DNA from: CAYWTS01 sp964461265
GTDB taxonomy: Bacteria > Bacteroidota > Ignavibacteria > Tepidaquicellales > OLB5
Length of the DNA: 64,000 nucleotides
Assembly (NCBI GenBank): GCA_964461265.1
Contig: CAYWTS010000009.1
Coordinates: 1-64,000, forward strand
Direction: 5' to 3'
Shown: positions 42,732-51,081 of the stretch, one piece after another
How positions within the stretch are numbered: position 1 is the first letter of the stretch
Layout of the letters: each line of letters begins with the position of its first letter
Translations under genes and position numbers: made by a program
Notes under the pieces: model-generated
What the model was told of the DNA's origin: nothing
Database searches by the model: none
What the model saw: the letters and a program-made list of their open reading frames with translations, nothing else

Positions 42732-43574
42732 TTGAATGAAAATGATTTAAATATTAAAGCAGACCTGCATTTACATACGAATTATTCGGACGGTATTTTT
42801 TCGCCTGAAGAACTTCTTCAAAAGGCAAAACAAGCCGGTATCAGCTTTCTATCAATTACCGATCATGATAATGTTGATGCAATAGAAGAAGCAATCGAAA
42901 TTGGCACATCACTTGGAATTGAAGTAATACCCGGAGTTGAGCTGAGTGCAGAGATGAATGACCACGAAGTGCATATACTCGGATACTTTTTTGATTACCG
43001 CAACCAGGAATTTGAAGATTATTTGAAAAGATTCAGGCGTCACAGAATAGAGAGAGCTAAAAAGATAGTTAAAAAGCTAAATTGCCTGAATGTACCTTTA
43101 TCATACGATGATGTAATGGATGTTGTAAAAGGGGATGTATCAGTCGGAAGACCTCATGTAGCATATGCTTTACAGAACAGGAAATTTGTTGAAAGTTATT
43201 ACGAGGCATTTGCTAAGTACCTTGCTGATGAAAAACCTGCTTATGTAAAGAAAGAAAATATTACTCCCAAGCAGGCATTACAGCTGATAGCTAATGCAGG
43301 CGGGCTTTCATTTATTGCGCATCCGGGCAAGACCGTTAAAACGGATGAAATATTTGAAATGATACATATTGGGATCGATGGTATCGAGATAATTCATCCA
43401 TCACATTCAGATAAAGATACAAGCTATTTACAGGCGATTGCCGGTCAGTATTTTTTGCTTGAAAGCGGAGGAAGCGATTTTCACGGGGCACGCATTAATG
43501 AAGAACGAAACCTCGGTAAGTATTACGTGAGTGAAAAGAATGTGGAAGCTATGAAGCGGAGGCTGTTTCATTAA
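42732..43574 (+). CDS. PHP-domain phosphoesterase
   Basis: 280 aa, related to YciV/RNase AM-type 3',5'-nucleoside bisphosphate phosphatases. Metal ligands are seen in DLHLHTNYSDG (residues 10-20), ITDHDNVDA, IPGVELSAE with HEVHILGYF near 77, a VGRPHVAYAL block near 137, FIAHPGK near 195, and GGSDFHG near 252. TTG is used as start because no ATG lies in frame upstream of the first motif. Acts in the cytoplasm on small phosphoesters or RNA ends. Confidence 0.85.
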   Translation: MNENDLNIKADLHLHTNYSDGIFSPEELLQKAKQAGISFLSITDHDNVDAIEEAIEIGTSLGIEVIPGVELSAEMNDHEVHILGYFFDYRNQEFEDYLKRFRRHRIERAKKIVKKLNCLNVPLSYDDVMDVVKGDVSVGRPHVAYALQNRKFVESYYEAFAKYLADEKPAYVKKENITPKQALQLIANAGGLSFIAHPGKTVKTDEIFEMIHIGIDGIEIIHPSHSDKDTSYLQAIAGQYFLLESGGSDFHGARINEERNLGKYYVSEKNVEAMKRRLFH

Positions 43575-43662
43575 TTAAGTTGCATACAAACTCAAACACA
43601 GAGTAGTTTCGTAAAGGACTCATTATGAAGCTACCGCTTGTTCAATAATCAGTCAATGTAAA

Positions 43663-44106
43663 ATGAAAAAAAGAAAACATAATATAAATATTGCAATAGT
43701 GGTAAGTAAGTTTAATGAAAACATAACCAAAGGTTTATTAAATGGTGCGTTAACAGAACTTAAAAAAAATGGAATAAAAGATAAATATATTAAAGTTGTC
43801 GAATGTCCCGGAGCGTTCGAAATTCCTTACTCTGCAAAATATATTTGCGAAACAAAAAAATATGATGCAGTGATTTGTCTTGGCGCTGTAATAAAAGGTG
43901 AAACTGCACATTTTGAATATATATCTCAATCGGTTTCGTATGGAATAATGCAGCTAACACTGAAATACAGGATTCCTGTTATATTCGGTGTTCTAACATG
44001 CTATAACGAAGAGCAGGCGATGGCACGGTCTTCGGATAATGAATATAATAAAGGTACAGAAGCTGCAAAAGCTGCTCTGGAAATGTTAAAGTTCACTCAG
44101 AAATAA
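43663..44106 (+). CDS. ribH: 6,7-dimethyl-8-ribityllumazine synthase
   Basis: Penultimate step of riboflavin synthesis. FNENITKGLLNGA near residue 17, CPGAFEIPYSAK near 47, CLGAVIKGETAHFEY with the catalytic His near 83, and IPVIFGVLTCYNEEQAMARS near 107 match the family. 147 aa is close to the usual 150-160. The rest of the rib operon is not adjacent. No FMN riboswitch was recognised upstream. It is three bases from the next gene, an FMN enzyme. Confidence 0.93.
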   Translation: MKKRKHNINIAIVVSKFNENITKGLLNGALTELKKNGIKDKYIKVVECPGAFEIPYSAKYICETKKYDAVICLGAVIKGETAHFEYISQSVSYGIMQLTLKYRIPVIFGVLTCYNEEQAMARSSDNEYNKGTEAAKAALEMLKFTQK

Positions 44107-44109
44107 AAA

Positions 44110-45066
44110 ATGATTCCTACAAGAATAAATGAAATATTTGGCATAGAGCTGCCTATAGTACAAGCCGGCATGGTTTGGACTTCAGGCTGGAAACTTGCTG
44201 CTGCAGCTTCAGAAAATGGCTGTCTTGGACTCATAGGCGCCGGTTCAATGAAACCTGAACTGCTTTCGATACATATAAATAAACTCAGAAATTATTTTAA
44301 GGAAAATAATATCGATAAACCATTCGGGGTGAATGTTCCGCTTATCCGGGGTGATGTACGGGAACTAGTAAATACTGTTCTGAAAGAGAAGGTAAAGATA
44401 GTTTTTTCATCGGCGGGCAGTCCTAAAGTATTCGCAAAAGAATTTCAAGATAATGGTGTTAAATTGGTACATGTTTGTGCATCTGTTAAGCATGCACTTA
44501 AAGCAGAAGAAGCCGGGTGCGTTGCTGTTGTTGCGGAAGGATTCGAAGCAGGGGGGCATAATGGTTTGGATGAAATTACTACATTTTGCCTTATCCCGCA
44601 AGTTGCTGATGCTGTTAAGATACCGGTGATAGCTGCAGGGGGTATAGCTACCGGCAGACAAATTGCAGCAGCATTTATGCTGGGCGCTGAAGGTGTACAG
44701 ATAGGGACCCGGTTTGCAGCAACATTCGAGGCATCATCTGCAGATGAATTTAAAAAGAAAATAGTCGAAGCTAAGGATGACTCAACGATTCTTACTTTAA
44801 AAAAATTAGCCCCCGTAAGAATGTATAAGAATAAGTTTGCATTCGAAGCTGACTCTTTGGAAAAAAGCGGTGCTTCGAAGGAGCAGCTTGCTGAACTGCT
44901 TGGCAGAAAACGGGAGATGAATGGCATATTTAATGGAGACATTGATGAAGGGGAGCTTGAAATGGGACAATCATCAGGACTAGTCAGGGAACTTAAGAGC
45001 GTAAAACAGGTAATTGATGATTTAAAAACAGAATATGATAATGGGATAAAAATATTTCAGTGTTAA
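44110..45066 (+). CDS. Nitronate monooxygenase / FabK-like flavoprotein
   Basis: 318 aa TIM-barrel FMN enzyme. QAGMVWTSGWKLAAAASENG near residue 18, FGVNVPL near 76, the catalytic His in EAGGHNGLDE near 153, and IAAGGIATGRQIAAAFMLGAEGVQIGTRF (two FMN-phosphate loops) near 177 are present. Such proteins act as nitronate monooxygenases or as FabK enoyl-ACP reductases; sequence reading cannot decide. It sits three bases behind ribH, so FMN supply and use may be coregulated. Confidence 0.8.
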   Translation: MIPTRINEIFGIELPIVQAGMVWTSGWKLAAAASENGCLGLIGAGSMKPELLSIHINKLRNYFKENNIDKPFGVNVPLIRGDVRELVNTVLKEKVKIVFSSAGSPKVFAKEFQDNGVKLVHVCASVKHALKAEEAGCVAVVAEGFEAGGHNGLDEITTFCLIPQVADAVKIPVIAAGGIATGRQIAAAFMLGAEGVQIGTRFAATFEASSADEFKKKIVEAKDDSTILTLKKLAPVRMYKNKFAFEADSLEKSGASKEQLAELLGRKREMNGIFNGDIDEGELEMGQSSGLVRELKSVKQVIDDLKTEYDNGIKIFQC

Positions 45067-45132
45067 TGCTCAGTAATAAATGATCAATTTATAATCTTAA
45101 ATCAAAAATCTGAAAACAGTAAAATTAGAATT

Positions 45133-45627
45133 ATGAATTTAACAAACATCATTTTAAATGTGCATAAAAGCTTTGAAAAAATAATTGTTATAGTATTGCT
45201 TGTATTACTTATGATTGTTGTTGGATTTTCGGTTTATGAAATGATTGTAGTAATGATACAGAGCATCTGGACAAATGATAACGGAAGCATTGTTACACTG
45301 AACGAGCTTCATAATATATTCGGAACATTTTTAATGGTCCTGATTGGGATAAAACTTATGCAGACTATAAAAGTTTATCTTGATGATAAAGAGATTCATG
45401 TTGAGATAGTATTTATTGTTGCAATGATTGCCGTAGCACAGCACGTTATTGTGCTTAATTTTTCAAAAATCGAACTTCTTGAGGTTTTTGGTATATCTTC
45501 ACTAATAATTTCTTTAACTGTAGGATTTTACTTTATCAAAAAGTCGCTCATATTAGACAACTTTTCTCTAAACCAGCACGGTTGTGCTGAAAAACAGGAA
45601 ATGAAAAATGTTAAAAGTAATGGGTAA
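45133..45627 (+). CDS. PsiE-like integral membrane protein
   Basis: 164 aa with four predicted membrane spans (IIVIVLLVLLMIVVGFSVYE, then a span after ELHNIFGTFLMVLIGIKLMQ, then VEIVFIVAMIAVAQHVIVLN, then a C-terminal span). The pattern, including LHNIFG, the KxYLDDKEIHVE loop and AQHVI, matches the phosphate-starvation-inducible PsiE family. Function is not established. No Pho box could be recognised upstream. Confidence 0.7.
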   Translation: MNLTNIILNVHKSFEKIIVIVLLVLLMIVVGFSVYEMIVVMIQSIWTNDNGSIVTLNELHNIFGTFLMVLIGIKLMQTIKVYLDDKEIHVEIVFIVAMIAVAQHVIVLNFSKIELLEVFGISSLIISLTVGFYFIKKSLILDNFSLNQHGCAEKQEMKNVKSNG

Positions 45628-45864
45628 CTTTAATTACAAACATTGGAAAGGTAAAAATTCCTTGGTCTTTCATATACCCTTTTAGGCTTCACTTTTCAAC
45701 TATGGACTAACCCCATTTATCTATTGCAAAAGCTAAACGAAATCATTAGATTTCCGTAATTCTTATTGTACTCCTGTTTCTTTTTTGAATTGTTTATTCC
45801 TCTGAGTCTACCGTTTTAAGAACGGATTTAGTTCAGAAAACTTAAAAAAAATTAAGGGGGTAAT

Positions 45865-47289
45865 ATGAAAAAAATCCTTATAATTCTACCATTACTTTTC
45901 CTTTTTCTTCATTCCATGTATTTGACCGATGGAAATAACATTTGGACAACCACAACTATAGATGTAGGCCGAGTTATTATGCTTGCAAATCATCCGTCGA
46001 ATCAAAATATTATATATTGTGCCAGTCTTGATTCGGGTATTATGAAATCCACAAATACAGGAGGTAGCTGGATAGGTGTTAATTCAGGTATAAGTTACCT
46101 GCATATGCAATCAATCTGTATAGCTCCCTCAAATGCCAGTATAATTTATGCAGGCACCGATTCACTTGGTGGTGCATCTGTAAGCGGAGTTTACAAAACA
46201 ACTAATGCAGGTTTAAACTGGACATTTTGCCCTAACACTATTTTTGCTCAAAAGTCGATACAAACAATTGCTGTGCATCCTACCAATCCGAATATTGTTT
46301 TTGTGGGTGTATTTAATGCACAGGTAAATTCTACTGATGGCGTTTACAAAACTACCGATGGCGGTGCGACCTGGTCGGTTGCTAATACCGGTATAACACA
46401 AAAGAACATACTGGTTATTAAGTACAACCCGCTGAACGGGAATGTATTGTATGCAGGGTCATCATTTACACCGCCAAGTACGGGACCCAGTTTTATATTC
46501 AGAAGCAATGACGGAGGAACAACGTGGTTTAATTCCAGCACAGGTTTACCTACAGCAACCACTGATTTAAATCCGGTAAGAGATATGTTTGTAAACCCGG
46601 TAGATACTTCACAAGTGCTTGCAGTTCTGTTCTGTAATACAACTTCAGGCGGAGCATACTTATCTACAAACAGCGGTCAGTTATGGACCCGCAAGAGCAC
46701 AGGGTTGCCTAATTCAGCGGGAAACGTTTACCGGGCTTGTATAATACGTCCGGGTTCTACGGCAGAGTTTTATGTCGGCAATGATAATTCTACTGCAGGT
46801 GGTGTTTACCGAACCACAAATGCCGGTGACTCCTGGGTTTCTTTTAACGGTGGTACTTTATTAACCAACTATGCAACCAGGACTTTTATTTTCAGGACAA
46901 CAGGTGATACTACGCTTTATACCGGAGTAGGAAGTACCTCAGTAGCGAATCCGCCCGGGAAAGGTATTTATGAATATTCATGGGTACCGGTTGGTATTGC
47001 TGACCCGGGCACAAACATGCCAACCGAATTTGCACTGTATCAAAACTATCCGAACCCGTTTAATCCTGTAACTACTATAAAATATGATGTTGCAAAGACT
47101 GGAACGGTAACTCTGAACGTGTATGATATTACCGGCAAATTTATAACATCACTTGTGAACGGGCAAAAAGTTCCGGGACATTACAATGTTATATTTAACG
47201 GAAGGAATCTAACGAGTGGTATATATCTATACGACCTGATTGAAAACGGGAACAGAGTAGATACAAAACGAATGATTATTTTAAAGTAA
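45865..47289 (+). CDS. Secreted BNR/VPS10-like propeller protein with T9SS sorting domain
   Basis: 474 aa. A signal peptide is at residues 1-22. Residues 30-370 hold repeats of the sortilin/BNR type (T.NGG..W, Y.T...G..W, VF.G), including TTDGGATW near 166 and SNDGGTTW near 215. The final 80 residues are a T9SS type A sorting domain (QNYPNPFNPVTTIKYD, YDITGKFI, SGIYLYDL, KRMIILK). Predicted to be exported to the cell surface. AAGGGGG precedes the ATG. An inverted-repeat element begins 9 bp after its stop. Confidence 0.85.
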   Translation: MKKILIILPLLFLFLHSMYLTDGNNIWTTTTIDVGRVIMLANHPSNQNIIYCASLDSGIMKSTNTGGSWIGVNSGISYLHMQSICIAPSNASIIYAGTDSLGGASVSGVYKTTNAGLNWTFCPNTIFAQKSIQTIAVHPTNPNIVFVGVFNAQVNSTDGVYKTTDGGATWSVANTGITQKNILVIKYNPLNGNVLYAGSSFTPPSTGPSFIFRSNDGGTTWFNSSTGLPTATTDLNPVRDMFVNPVDTSQVLAVLFCNTTSGGAYLSTNSGQLWTRKSTGLPNSAGNVYRACIIRPGSTAEFYVGNDNSTAGGVYRTTNAGDSWVSFNGGTLLTNYATRTFIFRTTGDTTLYTGVGSTSVANPPGKGIYEYSWVPVGIADPGTNMPTEFALYQNYPNPFNPVTTIKYDVAKTGTVTLNVYDITGKFITSLVNGQKVPGHYNVIFNGRNLTSGIYLYDLIENGNRVDTKRMIILK

Positions 47290-47298
47290 CGTATATTG

Positions 47299-47428
47299 AA
47301 GGGGCTGTCTCAAAAGGCAATTTTCTTGCCAAAAAACTGTAACCGCAACTTTCATATTTACGTTTAAGCAAGAAAATTGCTACGCACCATTAAGGCTGCG
47401 GATATAAAACACTTTTGATACAACCTCT
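47299..47428. repeat. Structured inverted-repeat element, copy 2
   Basis: Starts AAGGGGCTGTCTCAAAAG and ends near ACTTTTGATACAACCTCT, so its ends are more worn than in copy 1. GCAATTTTCTTGC (47317-47329) pairs perfectly with GCAAGAAAATTGC (47368-47380). Relative to copy 1, the second base pair is changed from T-A to C-G on both sides, a compensatory change. The inner hairpins have decayed. It lies in the same position and orientation behind a T9SS cargo gene as copy 1. Confidence 0.72.
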
Positions 47429-47486
47429 GTAATCCCGCTTAGGCGGGACAAAAAAGATTTAAATAAAGGGGAGTGAGATTTTATGG

Positions 47487-47540
47487 AACCCGGGTGTCCG
47501 CCGGTAGTCCTGCCTGTGCAGGCAGGCGGATATCCGGGTT
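47487..47540 (+). terminator. Long GC-rich hairpin terminator
   Basis: AACCCGGGTGTCCGCC pairs with GGCGGATATCCGGGTT apart from two mismatches, and CCTGCCTG-TG-CAGGCAGG forms the inner tip. TTGTTATTTT follows. It ends transcripts from the T9SS cargo gene or the preceding element. Confidence 0.6.
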
Positions 47541-47636
47541 TTGTTATTTTCAGAATTTTTTTACATTTTACTGCAAATTGCCAAGCCGACCGTAAGTTTT
47601 TACACCCATAGTTTTGTATTTTCATAAAACTCTATA

Positions 47637-47667
47637 TTGTAACATCATAGGCAATTTATTATTTTTG
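47637..47667 (+). promoter_or_regulatory. Promoter of the HMG-CoA synthase operon (TTG-N20-TATTTTTG)
   Basis: TTG at 47637-47639 and TATTTTTG at 47660-47667, exactly 20 bp apart. The leader would be about 30 nt. No Shine-Dalgarno site is clear before ATG 47705, which is common in this group. Confidence 0.6.
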
Positions 47668-47704
47668 TTATTTAATTATCAACTTTTATTAAATTATTTC
47701 AATT

Positions 47705-48763
47705 ATGGAAAATAACAAAGTTGGAATCGTAGGTTACGGTGCTTACATACCGCGTTACCGCATTAAAGTCGAAGAAATTGCAAAAGTGTGGGGTGCAGAT
47801 GCTTCCAGTTATAAGAAAGGACTTGAAGTTCAGGAGAAATCGGTACCGGGACCTGACCAGGATACAATTTCAATGAGCGTAGAGGCAACAAAATATGCTC
47901 TTAAACGTGCAAAGATTAATCCGCAGGAAATTGGTGCTATTTACATTGGTTCCGAGAGCCATCCTTACGCAGTAAAGCCTTCAGGCACAATAGTTGCTGA
48001 AGCTATAATGGCAACTCCCGATATACATTGTGCCGATTATGAATTTGCCTGCAAAGCAGGTTCTGAGGCAATGTATGTATCAATGAGCTTAGTAAAAGCA
48101 GGGGAGATGCGTTATGCAATCGGTATAGGAGGCGATACATCGCAGGGTGCGCCTGGTGATGCATTAGAATATACAACTGCTGCAGGTTCAGCATCATTCA
48201 TTTTCGGGAAAGAGGATTTGCTGGCAGAATGTTTATATACACATTCTTACATGACCGATACACCAGATTTTTGGCGGCGTGAATATATGCATTACCCGAG
48301 ACATGGAGGCAGATTCACAGGTGAACCTGCATATTTTAAACATTCATACGGCTGCGGTAAAAAACTGCTTGAAAAATCGGGGATGAAACCGTCCGATTTC
48401 CAGTGGGCAGTGTTTCACCAGCCAAACGGAAAGTTCCCGAAACGTGTAGCTAAAATGCTGGGTTTTTCTTTTGAGCAAATCAAACAGGGTTGGCTTGTTC
48501 CGTTACTCGGTAATACTTATTCTGGCGCATCACCTATCGGTTTAACAGCCATTTTAGATGTTGCTCAACCGGGTGATTTGATATTTATGGTTTCGTATGG
48601 TTCAGGTTCGGGAAGTGATGGTTTTATTTTCAAAGCAACAGAACTTTTGCCAAAGGTTCAAAACATTGCCCCGCATACAAGATACCAGCTTGAAAATAAC
48701 AGGATATATCTTGATTACGGAACTTATACGAAATACAGAGGGAAGATACTAAAGGCAGAATGA
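47705..48763 (+). CDS. Archaeal-type hydroxymethylglutaryl-CoA synthase
   Basis: Condenses acetyl-CoA with acetoacetyl-CoA to HMG-CoA, the committed carbon step of the mevalonate route. 352 aa with start VGIVGYGAYIPRYRIK, catalytic Cys C116 in YEFACKAGSEAMY, the His in FHQPNGKFPKRVAK near residue 237, and GNTYSGASPIG near 278. Its length and the VGIVGYGxYIPRYRI start match the archaeal (PksG-unlike, about 350 aa) clade more than the 390-450 aa bacterial MvaS or eukaryotic forms. It is first in a three-gene operon with a thiolase and a DUF35 protein. Confidence 0.85.
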   Translation: MENNKVGIVGYGAYIPRYRIKVEEIAKVWGADASSYKKGLEVQEKSVPGPDQDTISMSVEATKYALKRAKINPQEIGAIYIGSESHPYAVKPSGTIVAEAIMATPDIHCADYEFACKAGSEAMYVSMSLVKAGEMRYAIGIGGDTSQGAPGDALEYTTAAGSASFIFGKEDLLAECLYTHSYMTDTPDFWRREYMHYPRHGGRFTGEPAYFKHSYGCGKKLLEKSGMKPSDFQWAVFHQPNGKFPKRVAKMLGFSFEQIKQGWLVPLLGNTYSGASPIGLTAILDVAQPGDLIFMVSYGSGSGSDGFIFKATELLPKVQNIAPHTRYQLENNRIYLDYGTYTKYRGKILKAE

Positions 48764-48854
48764 TTTTTAGAAGTCAGAAATCAGAATAAAATATTAGTAA
48801 AGCACGTTCCCCGAACGAGCAAAAAAAATTTTTAAAAAACAAAATTAAAAAATT

Positions 48855-50015
48855 ATGAGAGATGTAGCAATAATCGGTGTCGGCATGATGAAATGGGGTG
48901 AACTGTGGAAGAAATCGGTTCGTGATATTTTTGTAGAAGCCGCACTGAATTCAATAGATGATGCAGGTGTTGACCATCTGGACTCAATGTACATTGGATG
49001 TATGTCCGGCGGACTTTTTGTAGGGCAGGAGCATCTTGGTTCTATAATGGCAGATTATCTTGGACAGAAGAACATACCTGCTGCAAGAGTTGAATCGGCG
49101 TGTGCATCAGGCGGACTTGCTGTAAAAATGGCTTATCTTGAAGTTGCCTCAGGAATGAGCAATATTGTTCTGGCGGGCGGTGTTGAGAAAATGACCGATG
49201 TTGACGGCGGCGGAGCGACTGCAGCTCTGGCTACTGCTGCAGACCAGGAGTATGAAGTATACAATGGCGTAACATTCCCCGGGCTTTATGCTATGATAGC
49301 AAGGGCTCATATGCATAAATACGGAACAAAACGGGAACATCTGGCACAGGTTGCTGTGAAAAATCATAAGAACGGATTCATGAATAAGTATGCACAGTAT
49401 CAATCGAGAATTACGGTAGATGATGTTCTGAATTCTGTTATGGTTGCTGATCCATTGAGAATTCTTGACTGTTCGCCAATTACGGATGGTGCGGCATCGG
49501 TAATTCTGTGTGATATTGAAACGGCAAAAAGAATTTCCAAAAAGCCGCTTGTTAAGATTTTAGGTGTTGGACACGCCACCGATACTATAGCTCTTCACAG
49601 CAGGAATGACCTTACAACGCTTAATTCAACTGTTAAGGCTGCCCAAGATGCTTATAAAATGTCTGGTGTGAAGCCAGCTGATATTAATGTTGCAGAAGTT
49701 CACGATTGTTTTACAATTGCAGAGATAGTTGTATCGGAAGACCTTGGATTTTTTGAAAAAGGTGAAGGAGGATGTGCCGTAAGTGACGGCAGAACCGAAA
49801 TTGGCGGTGAAATTCCTATAAATCCGAGCGGAGGTTTAAAATCGAAAGGACATCCTGTAGGAGCTACCGGTGTTGCTCAGGTAATTGAAATAGTCAAGCA
49901 GTTAAGAGGTGAATCGGAAGAACGTCAGGTTGAGAAGGCAAGGGTAGGATTAACGCAGAATATGGGCGGCTCGGGAGGCAGTTCAATAATTCATATTTTG
50001 AAAGGAGAATTGTAA
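48855..50015 (+). CDS. Archaeal-type acetoacetyl-CoA thiolase
   Basis: 386 aa thiolase of the SCP2/archaeal type. It starts MRDVAIIGVGMMKWGELW. Catalytic Cys is C83 in ESACASGGLAV, His in VAEVHDCFTIAEI near residue 278, and GHPVGATGVAQ holds H333. It lacks the family-typical extra loop of the classical thiolase at 22221. Sandwiched between HMG-CoA synthase and DUF35, it is predicted to make acetoacetyl-CoA inside a channelled complex. Stop and DUF35 start are one base apart. Confidence 0.87.
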   Translation: MRDVAIIGVGMMKWGELWKKSVRDIFVEAALNSIDDAGVDHLDSMYIGCMSGGLFVGQEHLGSIMADYLGQKNIPAARVESACASGGLAVKMAYLEVASGMSNIVLAGGVEKMTDVDGGGATAALATAADQEYEVYNGVTFPGLYAMIARAHMHKYGTKREHLAQVAVKNHKNGFMNKYAQYQSRITVDDVLNSVMVADPLRILDCSPITDGAASVILCDIETAKRISKKPLVKILGVGHATDTIALHSRNDLTTLNSTVKAAQDAYKMSGVKPADINVAEVHDCFTIAEIVVSEDLGFFEKGEGGCAVSDGRTEIGGEIPINPSGGLKSKGHPVGATGVAQVIEIVKQLRGESEERQVEKARVGLTQNMGGSGGSSIIHILKGEL

Positions 50016-50016
50016 A

Positions 50017-50406
50017 ATGTCGGTTGCAAGATACTGGAGAGAAATACCAAGGCGTTACAGGTTTGAAGCAGGTAAGTGCACTAAATGCGGTTTTATTGCT
50101 TTTCCGAACCGGCTCGTTTGTCCTGTGTGTGGAAACAGGTCATTTGAAGAATATAAACTAGCAGATACCGGTACAGTAGTTAGTTTTACGAACATTGAAG
50201 TAGGACCAACTGAATTTGCTGACCAAGTACCATACATTGTTGGAATAATAGAACTCGATGACGGAGTAAAGATTACCGCTCAGATTGCTGATGCAGAACC
50301 AGCTAATATTAATATCGGAAGCAAGGTAAGACTTGAATTCCGGAAGATTCAGGAAGACGGTAAAGCCGGTATTATTAAGTACGGATATAAAGCAGTTTTA
50401 TTATAA
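50017..50406 (+). CDS. DUF35 zinc-ribbon/OB-fold protein
   Basis: 129 aa. The zinc ribbon uses C21, C24, C35 and C38 (CTKC and CPVC), followed by an OB fold (DTGTVVSFTNIEVGP, YIVGIIELDDGVKITAQI). In archaea the DUF35 subunit bridges thiolase and HMG-CoA synthase and lines the shared CoA-binding tunnel. GGAG lies before the ATG and spacing to the thiolase is one base, so stoichiometric translation is likely. Confidence 0.88.
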   Translation: MSVARYWREIPRRYRFEAGKCTKCGFIAFPNRLVCPVCGNRSFEEYKLADTGTVVSFTNIEVGPTEFADQVPYIVGIIELDDGVKITAQIADAEPANINIGSKVRLEFRKIQEDGKAGIIKYGYKAVLL

Positions 50407-50416
50407 ACTCAGTAAT

Positions 50417-50438
50417 TAGCCACAGAGTTCACAGAGGC
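50417..50438. repeat. Left inverted repeat of the GxxExxY cassette
   Basis: TAGCCACAGAGTTCACAGAGGC. The first 20 bases match the reverse complement of 50834-50853 at 17 of 20 positions. CACAGAG-type repeats of this kind are widely dispersed in environmental genomes. Confidence 0.6.
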
Positions 50439-50442
50439 TTTT

Positions 50443-50811
50443 ATGAGTATTAATGATTTAACAGAAAAGATTATTGGCTGTGCAATAGAAGTTCATAAAA
50501 ACCTTGGTCCAGGTTTACTGGAAAAATTATATGAGAATGCCTTGTGTTTTGAATTAAAAGCTAATGGAATAAAATTTGAGTCCCAAAAATTATTAAAAGC
50601 CATCTATAAAGGGATTGATTTAGGTGATTTTAAGATAGATATCTTAGTAGAAAATTAAGTTGTGGTTGAGATAAAGAGTGTTGAATGGAATGATCCGATT
50701 TTCGAATCACAATTATTAAGCTACATGAAGTTAGGCGGATTTAAAATCGGTTTACTTCTCAATTTTAATTCCCGTTTATTGAAAAATGGCATAAAAAGAT
50801 TTGTTCTATGA
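50443..50811 (+). pseudogene. GxxExxY family protein interrupted by TAA
   Basis: The frame runs 122 codons plus stop and matches the GxxExxY family: IIGCAIEVHKNLGPGLLEKLYENAL at residues 9-33 includes the GxLExxY-type motif, then GDFKIDILVEN, VVVEIKSVEWNDPI, and a C-terminal FNSRLLKNGIKRFVL. Codon 72 is TAA (50656-50658) where homologues have a Lys-type residue (AAA is one change away). Downstream sequence is intact, so this is a fresh nonsense mutation or sequence error. The function of the family is unknown; a nuclease-like fold has been suggested from the EIK motif. Flanked by inverted repeats. Confidence 0.75.
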
Positions 50812-50833
50812 TTTAATTCTATATTTTTGTCTA

Positions 50834-50853
50834 CTCAGTGTCCTCTGTGGCTA
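50834..50853. repeat. Right inverted repeat of the GxxExxY cassette
   Basis: CTCAGTGTCCTCTGTGGCTA, reverse complement of the left repeat with three mismatches. The two repeats enclose only the GxxExxY gene (about 437 bp in all). Confidence 0.6.
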
Positions 50854-50865
50854 TCTTTTATTATT

Positions 50866-51081
50866 ATGATAAACCGAAAAAATTATTTATGGTTTTATGA
50901 AAAAAGAGTTAAGGTTAAAGCGAAGAAAACGGACCCACTGTTCGACGGGCACCCCGAAAAATCTATCAAAGATATGACACCCTCCGAGAGACTTGATTAC
51001 CTGTGTGCAATTGTAGAGTTTAGACTTATTAATACAAATAAATTAAATCCTGAACCCCCAATCAACAAAAATAATGGATAA
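50866..51081 (+). CDS. Small protein of unknown function
   Basis: 71 aa from the ATG at 50866; an earlier TTG would start inside the inverted repeat and is not credible. A basic N terminus (NRKNYLWFYEKRVKVKAKK) is followed by GHPEKSIKDMTPSERLDYL and a Pro/Asn-rich tail. It overlaps the start of the epimerase gene by 8 nt, suggesting coupling. No family recognised. Confidence 0.45.
   Translation: MINRKNYLWFYEKRVKVKAKKTDPLFDGHPEKSIKDMTPSERLDYLCAIVEFRLINTNKLNPEPPINKNNG

Larger units (their letters stand above)
47290..47704. other. Intergenic region with repeat element, terminator and promoter
   Basis: 415 bp without a gene. It holds the second 130 bp inverted-repeat element, a CCCGCTTAGGCGGG palindrome at 47434-47447, a long GC hairpin at 47487-47540 and the HMG-CoA synthase promoter at 47637-47667. 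The open frame on the minus strand here only reflects these repeats. Confidence 0.7.

Noticed and set aside
43575..43662. FMN riboswitch before ribH
   Set aside because: The spacer is only 88 bp and lacks the conserved RFN blocks.
47380..47625. Minus-strand open frame over the repeat region
   Set aside because: It is composed of the inverted-repeat element and GC hairpin sequence and has no start signal.
50827..50865. N-terminal extension of the small gene before the threonine dehydrogenase
   Set aside because: The extension would be translated from the CACAGAG inverted repeat; the ATG at 50866 is a better start.
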